A program made the position numbers and the translations under genes. Below the pieces are notes generated by a model. It saw nothing but the letters and a program-made list of their open reading frames with translations, searched no databases and had not been told where the DNA came from. Shown piece by piece: positions 24,526 to 35,823 of a stretch of DNA of 64,000 nucleotides (the stretch's first letter is position 1; every line of letters begins with the position of its first letter). Source of the stretch: Argentina anserina (lineage: Eukaryota > Streptophyta > Magnoliopsida > Rosales > Rosaceae); the NCBI RefSeq assembly GCF_933775445.1, contig NC_065876.1:12276001-12340000 (forward strand). The letters are read 5' to 3'.

Positions 24526-25161
24526 CCTGAATGCACCGCTGCTTGGGACACAAGGAAGGCAAAGATCAGTCAAAGAGAAAACGAAGAGCAAAATATATAT
24601 TTTGAAGAAAGAACACAAGCAGACGGAACAAAGGTCAGATATACAGATCTGTACGTGTGGGAACGAATGGAACTTGAGGTCAAATTTCCAATGAACAGCT
24701 TAATATTTTGTGATTTTTGTCCGAATAAACATTTGATCTGCAGGTAATTTCTAAAGATACTGAAAGGGACAACAATCTTACGTACGTACCTAGTACCTTT
24801 GAACTAAAATTCATATATACCTCTCTGGAAGCATACCTTGATGCAAGATTTTACTGATTTTTTAGCTGATTTCTCCTTAATAGTCCTTATCGTATAAGGT
24901 GGTTGTACGTCTATAATATTAGGCCACACATAGGCCTCATCATTTATTTCGCACATCTGATAAGTTTAAGGAGACCCGCAAGCCCGATAGGCTTTTACCC
25001 GGCACAGCCTGCGAGAAAGTATGCTTCCATGTGTAGAGGGCCGGACTTAGTTTAGAGGAGTGAAACCCAGTCTGCCCGTCAAAAACTTGCAAGGCCCCCC
25101 CCCCCCCCCCCCGCGTAAAAGTCCGCCAAGTAAGAAAATGTTATACATACATATTATATTC
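24526..25161. other. Intergenic DNA with an 18-C homopolymer
   Basis: No gene is seen. A run of 18 C lies at 25095-25112 and may mark a sequencing or assembly weak point. AGGGCCGGACTT near 25038 resembles another hAT-like end but has no partner that I can identify. Confidence 0.5.
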
Positions 25162-26590
25162 GGTTTAGAATAAAACTACCGTATTATGAAGCGACTATAT
25201 AATGGAAACTTATTGGGATCGATCGACACAGCCGATATGATCGGTATATATATTTAGTAACCCGGTAAAAATTCATCAAATTCGGACCTCGTCTGAACGT
25301 TAGAATAAAACACCACTAATATGCCCTAAGGGAAAACCCATTACCAAGATGCGAACACCGAAAGCAGTTTGCATATATGAAATCACCTAATTTTTATCAC
25401 CGATCGTGCATGGTCGCACCGAGGAAACACATTTGGCAAAGCTCTGGCCAATGAAAGTTTTAATATGTCAAAACGTCTCTTTTTTTATTAACCGTAAGTA
25501 CGGACGGTCAAACCATGTCCAAAACAAACGAAATTTTAACGGGATCCCTAAAATATATACCGATCACATCAACTGGTGTCGATCGACCATATTTCGAATT
25601 AGGGTTGTTGATCGCCGAAGTGCCCACTAATGTATCATAACTTTAATATTAGGTTTAGAATACTATATGGAAGAAACTTATCGGGATCGATCGACACAGC
25701 CAATGTGATCGGTATATATATTTAGTGACCTTGTAAAAAATTTTCATCCAATTCGACCTCGTTTAACCGTCAAAAGTTTCGGTAAACCAAAAACACCACT
25801 AATATGTCCTAAGAGAATACTTATTACCAAGATGCGAACACCAAAAACCGTTTGCATATATCACCTAATTTTTGTCACCGATCTTGTGCGTTTGCACTGA
25901 GGAAACCCACTTAACAAAGTCCCGGTCAATGTGGTTTTAATATGTTAAAACACAACTTTTTTGGTTAACCGTAGGTATGGACAGTTAAACCATGTCCAAA
26001 TGGACAAAATTTTTGCGGGATCCCTAAATATATATACCGATCATATCTGCTGGTGATCGACCATATTTCAAATTGAAATTGTCAATCGTCAAATTGTCCA
26101 ATAATGTATTGTAACCTTTATATTAGGTTTAGAATAAACTATCACATTATGAAAAAACTATATGCAGAAAACTTCTCGGGATCAATTGACACCAGCCGAT
26201 GTGATCGGTATATATATTTAGTGACCATGTAAAAAATTTCATCCAATTCGGACCTCGTTTGACCGTTGGAATTTCCGGTAAACCAAAAAACCACTAATAT
26301 AACATAAGGGAAGACTCATTACCAAAATGCGAACATCGAAAACCGTTTGCATATCTTAAATCATCTAATTTTTTTCACTGGACGTGTGTGGTCGCACTAA
26401 GGAAACTCATTTGGCAAAACCCCGGTCAATGGGAGTTTTGATATATCAAAACACCTTTTTTTGGTTGACCGTAGGTACGAACGGTCAAACTATGTCCAAA
26501 AAGGGCGAAATTTTTACGGGGTCCCTATATATATATATATATCGGTCACATCTACTGGTGTCGATCGATAATATTTCGAAACTAGAATTT
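25162..26590. repeat. Three tandem palindromic units of about 480 bp
   Basis: Units start with GGTTTAGAATA at 25162, 25652 and 26126 (spacing 490 and 474 bp) and share blocks such as GATCGACA...GATCGGTATATATA, ATGCGAACACCGAAA and ACGGTCAAACCATGTCCAAA. Each unit is also an imperfect palindrome: the GATGTGATCGGTATATATA arm is inverted at the far end as TATATACCGATCACATC, and TTTGACCGTT pairs with AACGGTCAAA. There is no coding capacity. They may be foldback transposons amplified in tandem, or a young satellite. Confidence 0.8.
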
Positions 26591-26825
26591 ATTTGTGACT
26601 TATTTTTTAGAATGTTTTCCAAGAATTCGTTTATTGTTCCAACCTTTAAATAAGAGTATTTTGTTTTTTTTTCTAATACAACCCTGCAAAGCCCGCTTTA
26701 GATGGGCGAGCATGAATTTTCATATTTGTGAAAAATACCTGGTTCGTTACTTATCTAAATGTACTAAGGCCTGGCTCCTTGACGAGCCCTAGCCACACTA
26801 TAGTTTCTACAGTCTCGTTCAAACT
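26591..26825. other. Spacer, no gene seen
   Basis: AT-rich, no recognised feature. Confidence 0.5.
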
Positions 26826-26978
26826 GTCAGTAGCTGACCATGAAATTCATGCTCAACTACCATTGTATTTAAATCTAAGGGTTGAAAACAAAATAACTTA
26901 ATTTTAAAAAGATTATCCTCACCGTTGGATTTACATCTAAGGGTGGTTGAACATGAATTTCATAATCAACTACTGATC
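26826..26978. mobile_element. Small palindromic MITE (about 153 bp)
   Basis: The left arm GTCAGTAGCTGACCATGAAA, continuing TTCATGCTCAACTAC, is inverted at the right end (TGAACATGAATTTCATAATC, then AACTACTGATC). An inner AAATCTAAGGG is also repeated in both arms. No target duplication is clear. Confidence 0.6.
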
Positions 26979-27456
26979 ATGTGAACGGAATTTATAGTTT
27001 CTAAATAATAACCCAAGTACTCCATAAACCCCGATCCATATTCATTAGGAATTATCTATCCTTTTTTTTTAATATCCTTCTTTCTTTCTCTCTTTAATTT
27101 CGTAAGTTTTAAGGGTTTTTTTTTAAATAAAAAGTCGCGTTCTGCAAACTTAATTATAAAACAGTACGTCAACAACTGTTTCAAAATTATAAAAACAGTC
27201 AGTTTTAAGTTAGTCTTATACCGTTGCCCAGAAAGTTGGTGAAATTTACAAATCGTGCCAGCAAATTGAAACGCATCTACACCACCACCTCCTCTCTTTC
27301 ACCACTCCTCTCTCCTCCTTCAAATCCCAACTATGCTCCTTCTCTTCTTTCTCCACTCCCCACCGCCATTTCCAAACCCAACCGACTCGCGGAGAAGGAA
27401 GAGATCATTAGCGTCGGAGTCATGGTGGTTGTGGTGGCGGCCATTGTAGAACGTTC
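26979..27456. other. Pre-insertion flank of the copia element; possible 5' end of a minus-strand gene
   Basis: On the minus strand an ATG at 27444-27442 opens a frame of about 36 codons, MAATTTTMTPTLMISSFSAS onward, rich in Ser/Thr/Ala as in plastid transit peptides. The frame then stops. If real it would need an intron, and the copia insertion at 27457 would lie only about a dozen bases upstream of the start codon. No downstream domain is recognised, so this is speculative. Confidence 0.25.
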
Positions 27457-28463
27457 TGTTGGAAAAATGGTTGGAAAAACCATTTAAAACCAAATTTTAA
27501 TTGATTAATTAAATTAAGTTAAACTTATAATTAATCAAAGATGAACATAGATTTGAGTTCTCCATAATGAGGGCTACAAGATCATATGTTTCTTTGTGTA
27601 ATTTGGTTTGTGGGTGAATAAGAAATTGTCACTCAAAGATGGCTACTTAGAATGAGGGAAAGGTATTTGTCCCACATTGGAAAAGAGAAGTGTTGAAAAG
27701 ACTTTATATAGAATCCATTGTGTATGGATTGTAAAGTGTGTAAGCCCCCTTATACCCTCTCGCGCACGCGCAGGGGGGGTGCAAATCCTAGGTCGCAAGG
27801 GAAACTCGTGTATGCCCGTGCGACCTGCGGACACGAATGCAACACCGAATTGAGGGTCGGAACGCAAATTCTTTTTGCATTTCCGAAAATTCGGTTTTGA
27901 CTTTTCAAATTCTCTTGACTGTTCAAATTCTTCTTTTGTAACAACTGAGTTATTGTGTGTTATGGAGAATTATAACAGAATTGAAATCAATGTTTGTAAC
28001 ATATGTAACTCATATATGTTATGATCTTTTGATTTCTATAACCGCCATCTTATTTATTGCTGATTGCAAATCCTCACAGTATAAATAGCCACCATCCTTT
28101 CATTGTAAAATAATCCCATTCGAAACACATTTCTCTCCCACTCTCAAAGTTCTTAGTTCTTCTCTAGTGATAGATAGAGGTACCTTTCGAGTTCGTTGAG
28201 GGTTATAGTTAGTAGTGCAACTTTCTAGAATTGTTTAGTCGTTATATCCTGGGAGACAAGCGCCAAGCATCCTTGCACCGGTAGAGGAGGCGTAAATGTC
28301 TTAAGGACAGTGTGGTATCACACACGTCTCGACTAGTTCTTCCATAACAAATCGTTCGGTATTTTGGTTGAATCTTTTTTCCTGTTCTTCATTTCTGATT
28401 TATAATTATTGATAATTCAGCTTATTAAATTATATATGCAATATATCACTGTTTCTTACAACA
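27457..28463 (+). repeat. Copia 5' LTR
   Basis: 1007 bp, TGTTGG...ACAACA. A TATA box TATAAATAG is at 28080-28088. A short GC-rich block at 27760-27870 contains CGCGCACGCGC. It is an exact-length match to the 3' LTR. Confidence 0.95.
28080..28088 (+). promoter_or_regulatory. Copia LTR TATA box
   Basis: TATAAATAG, followed by a CT-rich leader. The equivalent position in the 3' LTR (33500-33508) has a one-base change (TATAAATAA). Confidence 0.6.
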
Positions 28464-28595
28464 ATCTGAAGACGTTTAATTTTGATATTGCTTATATAAT
28501 TTGTATTCGATATTTATCTAAATTTTTCAAGTAAACTTACACCTTGTGTGTGTGTTTCAGTTTCTAAAAATGACTAAACGGAGAAAATTCTGGAA

Positions 28596-29605
28596 ATGGC
28601 AAGGGACCTTTGGTGCCAACTGTGCCTACTGCTCCCGTTGTACCTGTCTCAGTATCCCATGGGGAAAAACCTGAGAAGTTCAACGGTTTGCATTTCAAGA
28701 GGTGGCAACAAAAGATGATGTTTTATCTGACCACTCTGAATCTTGTAAGATTTTTGACGGAGAATGCTCCTGAATTAAAGGAAGATGACCATGGCGATCA
28801 AGCAAAGATTGCTGCTGTGAATGCATGGAATAATTCTGACTACTTATGTAGGAATTATATCATGAATGGTCTAGCCGACTCATTGTACAATGTGTACATT
28901 AGCATGGGAACGGCAAAGGAGTTATGGGAATCCATGGAGAACAAATATAAAACCGAGGATGCTGCCGCCAAGAAGTTTATCGTGGGCCGCTTCCTTGATT
29001 ATAAAATGGTGGATTCCAAAACTATAATGAGTCAATTCTCTGAGATTCAGCTAATCCTGCATGAGATTCACGCTGAAGGAATGCAACTAGGTGAAAGTTT
29101 TCAAGTGGCATGTGCTATTGAAAAGTTACCACATGCTTGGAAGGACTTCAAGAATTATTTGAAGCACAAGCGAAAGGAAATAACCATGGAGGATCTAGAG
29201 GTTAGACTTCGCATTGAGGAAGACAACCGAGGATCCGAAAAGAAATCATGGATCAATGATGTCTCTGCCAAGGCAAACATGATAGAACATGGTCAAGGTT
29301 CCAAAAACAAGAAAGGCAAGTATCATGGGTCCAAACTGGGGCCGAAAGGAGGCATCTCCAAGAAGCCAAGGTTTGAAGGCAAGTGCTACAACTGTGACAA
29401 GACTGGTCACAAGTCTGTGGACCGCAACAAACCAAAGAGGAACAAAAAGAGAGAGGCAAACCTGATTGAAGCCGTCACTCAGGAGGTTGCAGACATGAAC
29501 CTCTGTTGTATGATATCAGATGATAGCATGGAAAAAGTCAGTGATTATGACTGGGGACTAAATGACTTAGAGCTATGGTATGACCAAGCCAAGGTTTTGG
29601 ATTGA
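28596..29605 (+). pseudogene. gag: Copia gag, nearly complete but frameshifted at the start
   Basis: Capsid-type protein. The likely ATG at 28596 is in a different frame from the long open frame that begins at about 28610, so one base appears lost in between. The open frame has the gag motif EKFNGLHFKRWQQKM near its start, then a UBN2-type middle with LWESMENKYKTEDAAAKKF and FKNYLKHKRKEITMEDL. A CCHC knuckle follows but reads CYNCDKTGHKSVDR, so the last cysteine is missing. A linker ends at TGA 29603-29605. The start frameshift and the damaged knuckle argue against a working Gag. Confidence 0.85.
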
Positions 29606-30420
29606 TCTGTAGAACAGAACTGAAATTATCGAATAAATTGATGTATGTTCTTAAGGGTTTTATGAGTATAAAACTCCGTGTTGACAAATGTGTTTTGTCT
29701 GAAATTGACATAGAGCCATAAGTGGTGGATTGTTTATTGTCAAAAACTAGTTATTACACCTATATGAGTCTTCCTAATTAATGGTAGTGAATAATATAAT
29801 ATATGTCAATTAACATGCACAAGTGTGAACTTGTGTAGAGACAAAACTGATTAGATCATCTTCCAAAGTGTTGAAAGAAACAATGAACCCCTTGATCTGA
29901 TTCATACATATGTGTGTGATTTAAAATCAACGGTATCTAGAGGGAATAATAAATACTTTATTACCTTCATAGATGATAACACGAAATATTGCTATGTGTA
30001 TTTGCTAAAATGCAAAAGTGAGGCCATAAAATAAGGTTGAGAACCAACTCAACAAGAAAATTAAGGCACTAAGAAGTGACCGAGGGGTGAGTATAAATCG
30101 CCATTTGCTGAGACTTGTGCTCAGAATGGGATTATACATCAAAGGACTGCTCCATACTCACCACAATCAAATGGTGTAGCAAAACACAAAAATCATACTC
30201 TAAAGGATATGATGAATGTTATGCTACTCAGTTTTGGGATGCCACCCAACATGTGGGGAGACGCGATTCTCACGGCAAATTACCTTTTAAATAAGGTGCC
30301 CAAAAAGAAAGAAGAGAAAACTCCATATGAGTTATGGAAATGGAGAAAATCATCCTACAAATACTTAAAAGTATGGGGATGTTTGGCAAAAGTGAAAATT
30401 CCTAAACCTAAAAGGTGAAG
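29606..30420 (+). pseudogene. int: Copia integrase region, catalytic residues lost
   Basis: The protease region between 29606 and about 29880 is not recognisable. Integrase sequence starts at about 29893. The segment IHTYVCDLKS has Tyr where the first catalytic Asp is expected. RSDRG is followed by a one-base frameshift near 30085. NGVAKHKNHTL has Lys where the catalytic Glu is expected. The region MPPNMWGDAILTANYLLNKV and the link GCLAKVKIPKPKR are clear. With two of the three DDE residues changed, this integrase cannot be active. Confidence 0.85.
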
Positions 30421-30743
30421 AATTGGCCTAAAACAGTGATTGCATCTTTATTGGATATGCACATAACAGTTCGGCTTATCGATTCCTAGCTCACGATTCG
30501 AATATTCCTGAAATTTATAAGGATACGATAATTGAATCGAGAAATGCATCTTTCTTTGAAAATGTATTTCCACGGAAGTCTAGAGAGGAATTTAATTCTT
30601 CTAAACGGGCACGTGAAGACAACTGAGCCGAAACTGATGATGCTCAGGATCAAGAATCTGAGTCGAAGTCCGAATCTGAGTCTGAGGTTGAACCTAGACG
30701 AAGTAAAAGGGTAAGGACCGCAAAGTCCTATGGACCTGACTTC

Positions 30744-31655
30744 TTGTTATATATGGTTGAAGGTGATCCCCGTACCTTCAAAGAGACAGTTAGCTCTATT
30801 GATGGTCCTCTATGGAAAGAAGCAATCAAAAGTGAGGTTGACTCCATCATGCAAACTTGGGAATTAGTGGATTTGCCACCTGGATGTAAGCCTTTGACTT
30901 CCAAGTGGATTTTCAAAACGAAATTAAAAGTTGATGGGTCAATAGACAAGTACAAGGCTAGACTTGTTATTAAAGGCTATAGGCAAAATGAGGGTTTGGT
31001 TTATTTTGACATTTATTCTCCTGTGACAAGAATAACATCCATACGGATGGTACTTGCAAGTGCAGCGTTGCACAAACTTGAAGTACACCAACTGGATGTA
31101 AAGACGGCTTTCCTAAATGGAGATGTAGAATAAGAAATCTACATGGAACAGCCAGAAGGTTTTTCTGCTCCTTCTCAGAGTAAGAAGGTGTGCAGATTTG
31201 TTAAGTCATTATATGGCTTAAAACAAGCACAAAAACAATGGCATGAGAAATTTGATAATGCCATGATCACCAGTGGATTTAGAATAAATGAAGGTGATAA
31301 GTGTGTATATATCAAAGACACTGAAAATGGATACATCATTTTATGTCTATATGTGGATGATATGCTTATCGGTGGGAGCAACGATAAGATGATCAAGTCT
31401 ACTAAAGACATGTTGAATTCTAAGTTTGACATGAAAGACTTGGGACTTGCTGATGTCATTTTAGGAATTAAAATTACGAGAACATCAGAAGGGCTAGTGT
31501 TGAGTCAAACACACTATGTGGACAATATTCTTGGGAATTTTGACAAGGAAGGTTCTGGAATTGTCAGAACTCCTGTAGATTTGAATCTACATTTGTCCAA
31601 GAATAAAGGTGAAAGTGTTTCTCAATTAGAGTATTCAAGAATAATTGGGATCTAA
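30744..31655 (+). pseudogene. rt: Copia reverse transcriptase, one in-frame stop
   Basis: Copia-type RT (RVT_2). Motifs are WKEAIKSEVDSI, LTSKWIFKTKLKVDGSIDKY, KARLV, HQLDVKTAFLNGD, then TAA at 31131-31133, continuing in the same frame with YMEQPEGF, KSLYGLKQAQKQWHEKF and the catalytic box LYVDDMLIGG, then KDLGLADVILGI. The YVDD aspartates are present. The frame ends at 31655 within the connection domain. Confidence 0.92.
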
Positions 31656-32297
31656 TGTACTTAACAAGTTGTACAAGATCTAGCTTATGCGGTTCATAAG
31701 CTAAGTAGGTACACGAGTAATCCTGGAGCTATGCATTGGCAAGCGATTTGAAGAGTACTCAAATACCTAAGGTATACTCGTACCTACGGGTTGCACTACA
31801 CATCATACCCAGCTGTTATAGAAGGGTTCACTGATGCAAACTGGATATCTGACATGAAAGACTCAAAGTCTACTAGCGAATATGTATTTACGCTAGGGGG
31901 TGCAGCCGTGTCCTAGAAGTCCTCAAAACAAACAGTTATAACTAGATCCACAATGGAGTCTGAGTTTGTTGCACTAGACAAATGTGGGGAGGAAGCAGAA
32001 TGGCTACGCCAGTTCATAGAAGACATTCCTAGATGGACAAAACTTGTGCCTGCGATTAGTATACATTGTGATAGTCAATCTGCAATTAGCAGGGCACAGA
32101 GTAAGATGTATAATGGTAAGTCTAGACACATTCGTCGAAGACATAATACCATTGGACAACTACTCTCAACTGGAGTTATCTCTATAGACTATGTAAAGTC
32201 TAAGGATAATATTGCTGATCCTTTAACTAAAGGGTTAAACAGAGAGTTAGTTGAAAAATCATCGAAGGGAATGGGACTAAAGCCCATTGGAAATTAA
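31656..32297 (+). pseudogene. Copia connection and RNase H, broken
   Basis: 31656-31952 encodes the connection ([19 protein letters not shown]) with stops. From about 31953 the frame MESEFVALDKCGEEAEWLRQ is open, followed by the RNase H CDSQSAIS and DYVKSKDNIADPLTKGL motifs, to TAA 32295-32297. RNase H degrades the RNA template during reverse transcription. Confidence 0.85.
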
Positions 32298-32876
32298 AAA
32301 TCACTACAGTGGATACCCAACCTAGCTGACTGGAGATCCCAAGATCTAGGTTCAAAAGGGAAAACCAAACTGTAGAGATTAGTTCGGATCACTGTGGGGA
32401 GTTCCCCAAGTCCATTCCTATGATAAAAACCAGTGATACCCGTAAAGGATGAGGTTAAGTTAAAACTTTTAATGATTCTTATGCGTCGAGAAATCGAGCA
32501 GAGTAATGCGGGTTACTCTTAAATAAGAGATCACCTATGCAAGAGAGAAGTGGGACCGCTTCTAGGGGAGTTAATGAGGGCATAACTCTTATCAAACTAC
32601 TTGTAGAACCAGGCGTGTGTTCCATGGCCAAAATGGGCACAAAAATGAGAACCGAAGTGTACCAGGGAGACTCCTGTGTAAAGTATGTTATCATTTACAC
32701 AAATGACGAATAGTTCAAAGACATCGCGTCTACTATTTAGTTAGTAAAGTAAGCATACTTTTATAAGGGAAGGTTCAAAGGGTCAAACCTACCTATCCTA
32801 TGCAGGTTTCAACCGTAGAAATCTATCACCAAATTCTATCGAGTCTTTGGTGGCCAATTTCATTCAAGTGGGGAAT
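32298..32876 (+). other. Copia 3' untranslated region and polypurine tract
   Basis: About 580 bp between RNase H and the 3' LTR with no credible frame. It ends in AAGTGGGGAATT, the likely polypurine tract. Confidence 0.7.
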
Positions 32877-33883
32877 TGTTGGAAAAATGGTTGGAAAAAC
32901 CATTTAAAACCAAATTTTAATTGATTAATTAAATTAAGTTAAACTTATAATTAATCAAAGATGAACATAGATTTGAGTTCTCCATAATGAGGGCTACAAG
33001 ATCATATGTTTCTTTGTGTAATTTGGTTTGTGGGTGAATAAGAAATTGTCACTCAAAGATGGCTACTTAGAATGAGAGAAAGGTATTTGTCCCACATTGG
33101 AAAAGAGAAGTGTTGAAAAGACTTTATATAGAATCCATTGTGTATGGATTGTAAAGTGTGTAAGCCCCCTTATACCCTCTCGCGCACGCGCAGGGGGGGT
33201 GCAAATCCTAGGTCGCAAGGGAAACTCGTGTATGCCCGTGCGACCTGCGGACACGAATGCAACACCGAATTGAGGGTCGGAACGCAAATTCTTTTTGCAT
33301 TTCCGAAAATTCGGTTTTGACTTTTCAAATTCTCTTGACTGTTCAAATTCTTCTTTTGTAACAATTGAGTTATTGTGTGTTATGGAGAATTATAACAGAA
33401 TTGAAATCAATGTTTGTAACATATGTAACTCATATATGTTATGATCTTTTGATTTCTATAACCGCCATCTTATTTATTGCTGATTGCAAATCCTCACAGT
33501 ATAAATAACCACCATCCTTTCATTGTAAAATAATCTCATTCGAAACACATTTCTCTCCCACTCTCAAAGTTCTTAGTTCTTCTCTGGTGATAGATAGAGG
33601 TACCTTTCGAGTTCGTTGAGGGTTCTAGTTAGTAGTGCAACTTTCTAGAATTGTTTAGTCGTTATATCCTGGGAGACAAGCGCCAAGCATCCTTGCACCG
33701 GTAGAGGAGGCGTAAACGTCTTAAGGACAGTGTGGTATCACACACGTCTCGACTAGTTCTTCCATAACAAATCGTTCGGTATTTTGGTTGAATCTTTTTT
33801 CGTGTTTTTCATTTCTGATTTATAATTATTGATAATTCAGCTTATTAAATTATATATGCAATATATCACTGTTTCTTACAACA
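32877..33883 (+). repeat. Copia 3' LTR
   Basis: 1007 bp, the same length as the 5' LTR with about ten substitutions and no indels seen. Confidence 0.95.
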
Positions 33884-33888
33884 CGTTC

Positions 33889-34311
33889 AAGGGCAGAGGG
33901 AGTCGAAATCGAGATCGTTATGGGTGGCTCGGCTCGGCTGTTGATAGGGTGCATCACGATACATGCAGCATAGGACTCTCATATTACAAACCATACAAGC
34001 ATAAATGAAATGGAGATGGTGAACAGATCAGTGGAGTATGTTTTGCCTACGCCATTGGCTGCATCTACTGAAAATGTTTGACTGGCATTATCATTTTCTA
34101 ATGTTCCAAATTTACTACCTCTTCTTCTATGATTGTTTGTGACTTGTCAGCTGCTTGAGTTCAGTTTTGGGTTGAACTTGTGCTTGATTTGTAACAGAAT
34201 AGGACCTCTAACAGTAACATTTACTTAAAATATTTGATAGTTAGGAGTTTAATCCCATTACCACATATATGGTTATCTGTGTGGAAGTTTTCCAGTAAAA
34301 TCTTAGGGAGT
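33889..34311. other. Spacer between copia and gypsy-2
   Basis: 423 bp of AT-rich DNA that before the insertions joined 27456 on one side and 43848 on the other. No gene is recognised. Confidence 0.5.
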
Positions 34312-34634
34312 TTGTCTGTAATAACCCTAAATTTCAAACAACATTTGAGTGGATTTGAATTCTTTAAAATTGTGGAATTTAATTAGAATTGATGTGTTTG
34401 GTTACGACGATAGGAAACGAGTAACGGATATGTTATCGGAACGTTTAATTCGAAAAACATTACGTTTCCGAACGTTTATATCGACTTTTAATCCGTTGCT
34501 CGATTTCGAAAACTTCCTTCACGAAAGTTGTAGAGCTCGTCGATACGAGTGCGTGGACATGTGACGCGTCCTAATCGGACGACGTACGTGAAAGTTGTTA
34601 ACGACGGAAGTTAGTTTCCGATTTTGGGAGGGGG

Positions 34635-34642
34635 TATAAAAG
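34635..34642 (+). promoter_or_regulatory. Gypsy-2 LTR TATA box
   Basis: TATAAAAG about 320 bp into the LTR, the same position as in gypsy-1, just before the CT-rich leader. It is repeated at 41183-41190 in the 3' LTR. Confidence 0.65.
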
Positions 34643-35550
34643 GGAATGTTATCAATTAGGGTTCCCATAAGTGGAAACCCCTTCATCCCTCTCTCTCACC
34701 CACCCCGCCGCACGCTCTCTCTCTCTCCCTCGGATCTCTCTCTTCTCTCTCTTTCTCCTTCTTTCCCGAGCATCCTTCTCTCTTCTCTTCCCTTTCTCTC
34801 TCGGTTCTCTCTTCTCTTCCCTCTCCCTCTCGACCCGAGTTCCTCCCTTTCCTCTTCTCTCTCCCTCTCTCGAGGTCCCCTCTCTTCATCTCAAACCCGA
34901 GTTCCTTCGTCGACGAGCTCGGGCGAGCACGCCACCGCCCACCTCACCCTCGCACTCGCGCCAAAGGGATGAGCCGCTAGCCTCCACTGCTGCTCGATCT
35001 CCTCCACCTTCATCGTCGATTCAAGAGCTCTACCGTGAGATTCAAGGTAAGGATTGATGATATTGATGTTGTGTGTGGATTTTGGATGATTTTGGGATGG
35101 TTGTGTGGAGATCGGAGGGGGTTGGAGGAGGTTTAGAGGAGATTGGGTACCGCCGCCTAAAGGCGGCGCGTGGGATGGTGTAGGGTAGCGTAGGAGGGAA
35201 TTGAAGCCGTGGGAAGGTAGAGGAGGAGGAGGGGGAGAGTTTGGAGGCGACGGTGGCATCACACGCGCCTTGGTTGGCGTCGGCGCGTGGGCCCCACGCG
35301 CGGCCGGCCGGAGGTGGCGCGTGTGCCACACGCGCCGCCGGGTGAGGCGGTGTAGTAAGTTTTGACAGAAGGGTATTTTTGTAATTTACTGTGTACGGTA
35401 AAAGTAAATGTAATTTTTATTTACTGCGGTAAATGTAATTAAATTTTACCTTCGGTAAATGTAATTATAAATTACTTTCGGTAAATGTAAAAAGTAATTT
35501 GTAAAAGGTAATTAGTAAATTTTATTTACTGAGATTGTATTTACCATTAA

Positions 35551-35823
35551 ACAGAAATACGTATATAATATTTATACGTACAGAAATACGTATTAATATT
35601 TATACGTACAGAAATATGTATTATTATTTATACGTACAGAAATACGTATTTAATATTTATACGTACAGAAATACGTATATAATATTTATACGTACAGAAA
35701 TACGTATTAATAATTATACGTACAGAAATACGTACTAATATATATATACGTACAGAAATACGTATTAATATTTATACGTACAGGAATACGTATTAATATT
35801 TATACGTACAGAAATACGTATAA
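35551..35823 (+). repeat. 28-29 bp minisatellite inside the gypsy-2 LTR
   Basis: Ten copies of a unit containing TACGTACAGAAATACGTAT, spaced 28-29 bp. Each unit has TACGTA palindromes. The same array is in the 3' LTR at 42099-42371. The gypsy-1 LTR has only a degenerate one-to-two-copy version. Confidence 0.92.

Larger units (their letters stand above)
27457..33883 (+). mobile_element. Complete Ty1/copia LTR retrotransposon, recently inserted, coding region damaged
   Basis: The 6.4-kb element has 1007-bp LTRs (TGTTGGAAAA...TTACAACA) flanked by a perfect 5-bp duplication CGTTC (27452-27456, 33884-33888). The LTRs differ at about ten positions by eye, so roughly 99% identical. The interior order gag, integrase, RT, RNase H is the copia order. 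The polyprotein has frameshifts, stops and lost catalytic residues, so recent movement probably used enzymes supplied by another copy (inference). Confidence 0.95.

Noticed and set aside
25095..25112. Run of 18 C as a possible regulatory tract
   Set aside because: Isolated homopolymer, more likely replication slippage or assembly noise.
27643..27944. Frames on both strands in the copia LTR, repeated at 33063-33364
   Set aside because: Non-coding LTR sequence; overlapping frames in a GC-rich patch.
34646..35331. Long overlapping frames (Ser/Leu/Pro-rich) on both strands, repeated at 41194-41879
   Set aside because: They lie in the CT- and GC-rich part of the gypsy-2 LTR, are low-complexity, overlap in several frames and are simply duplicated with the LTR.
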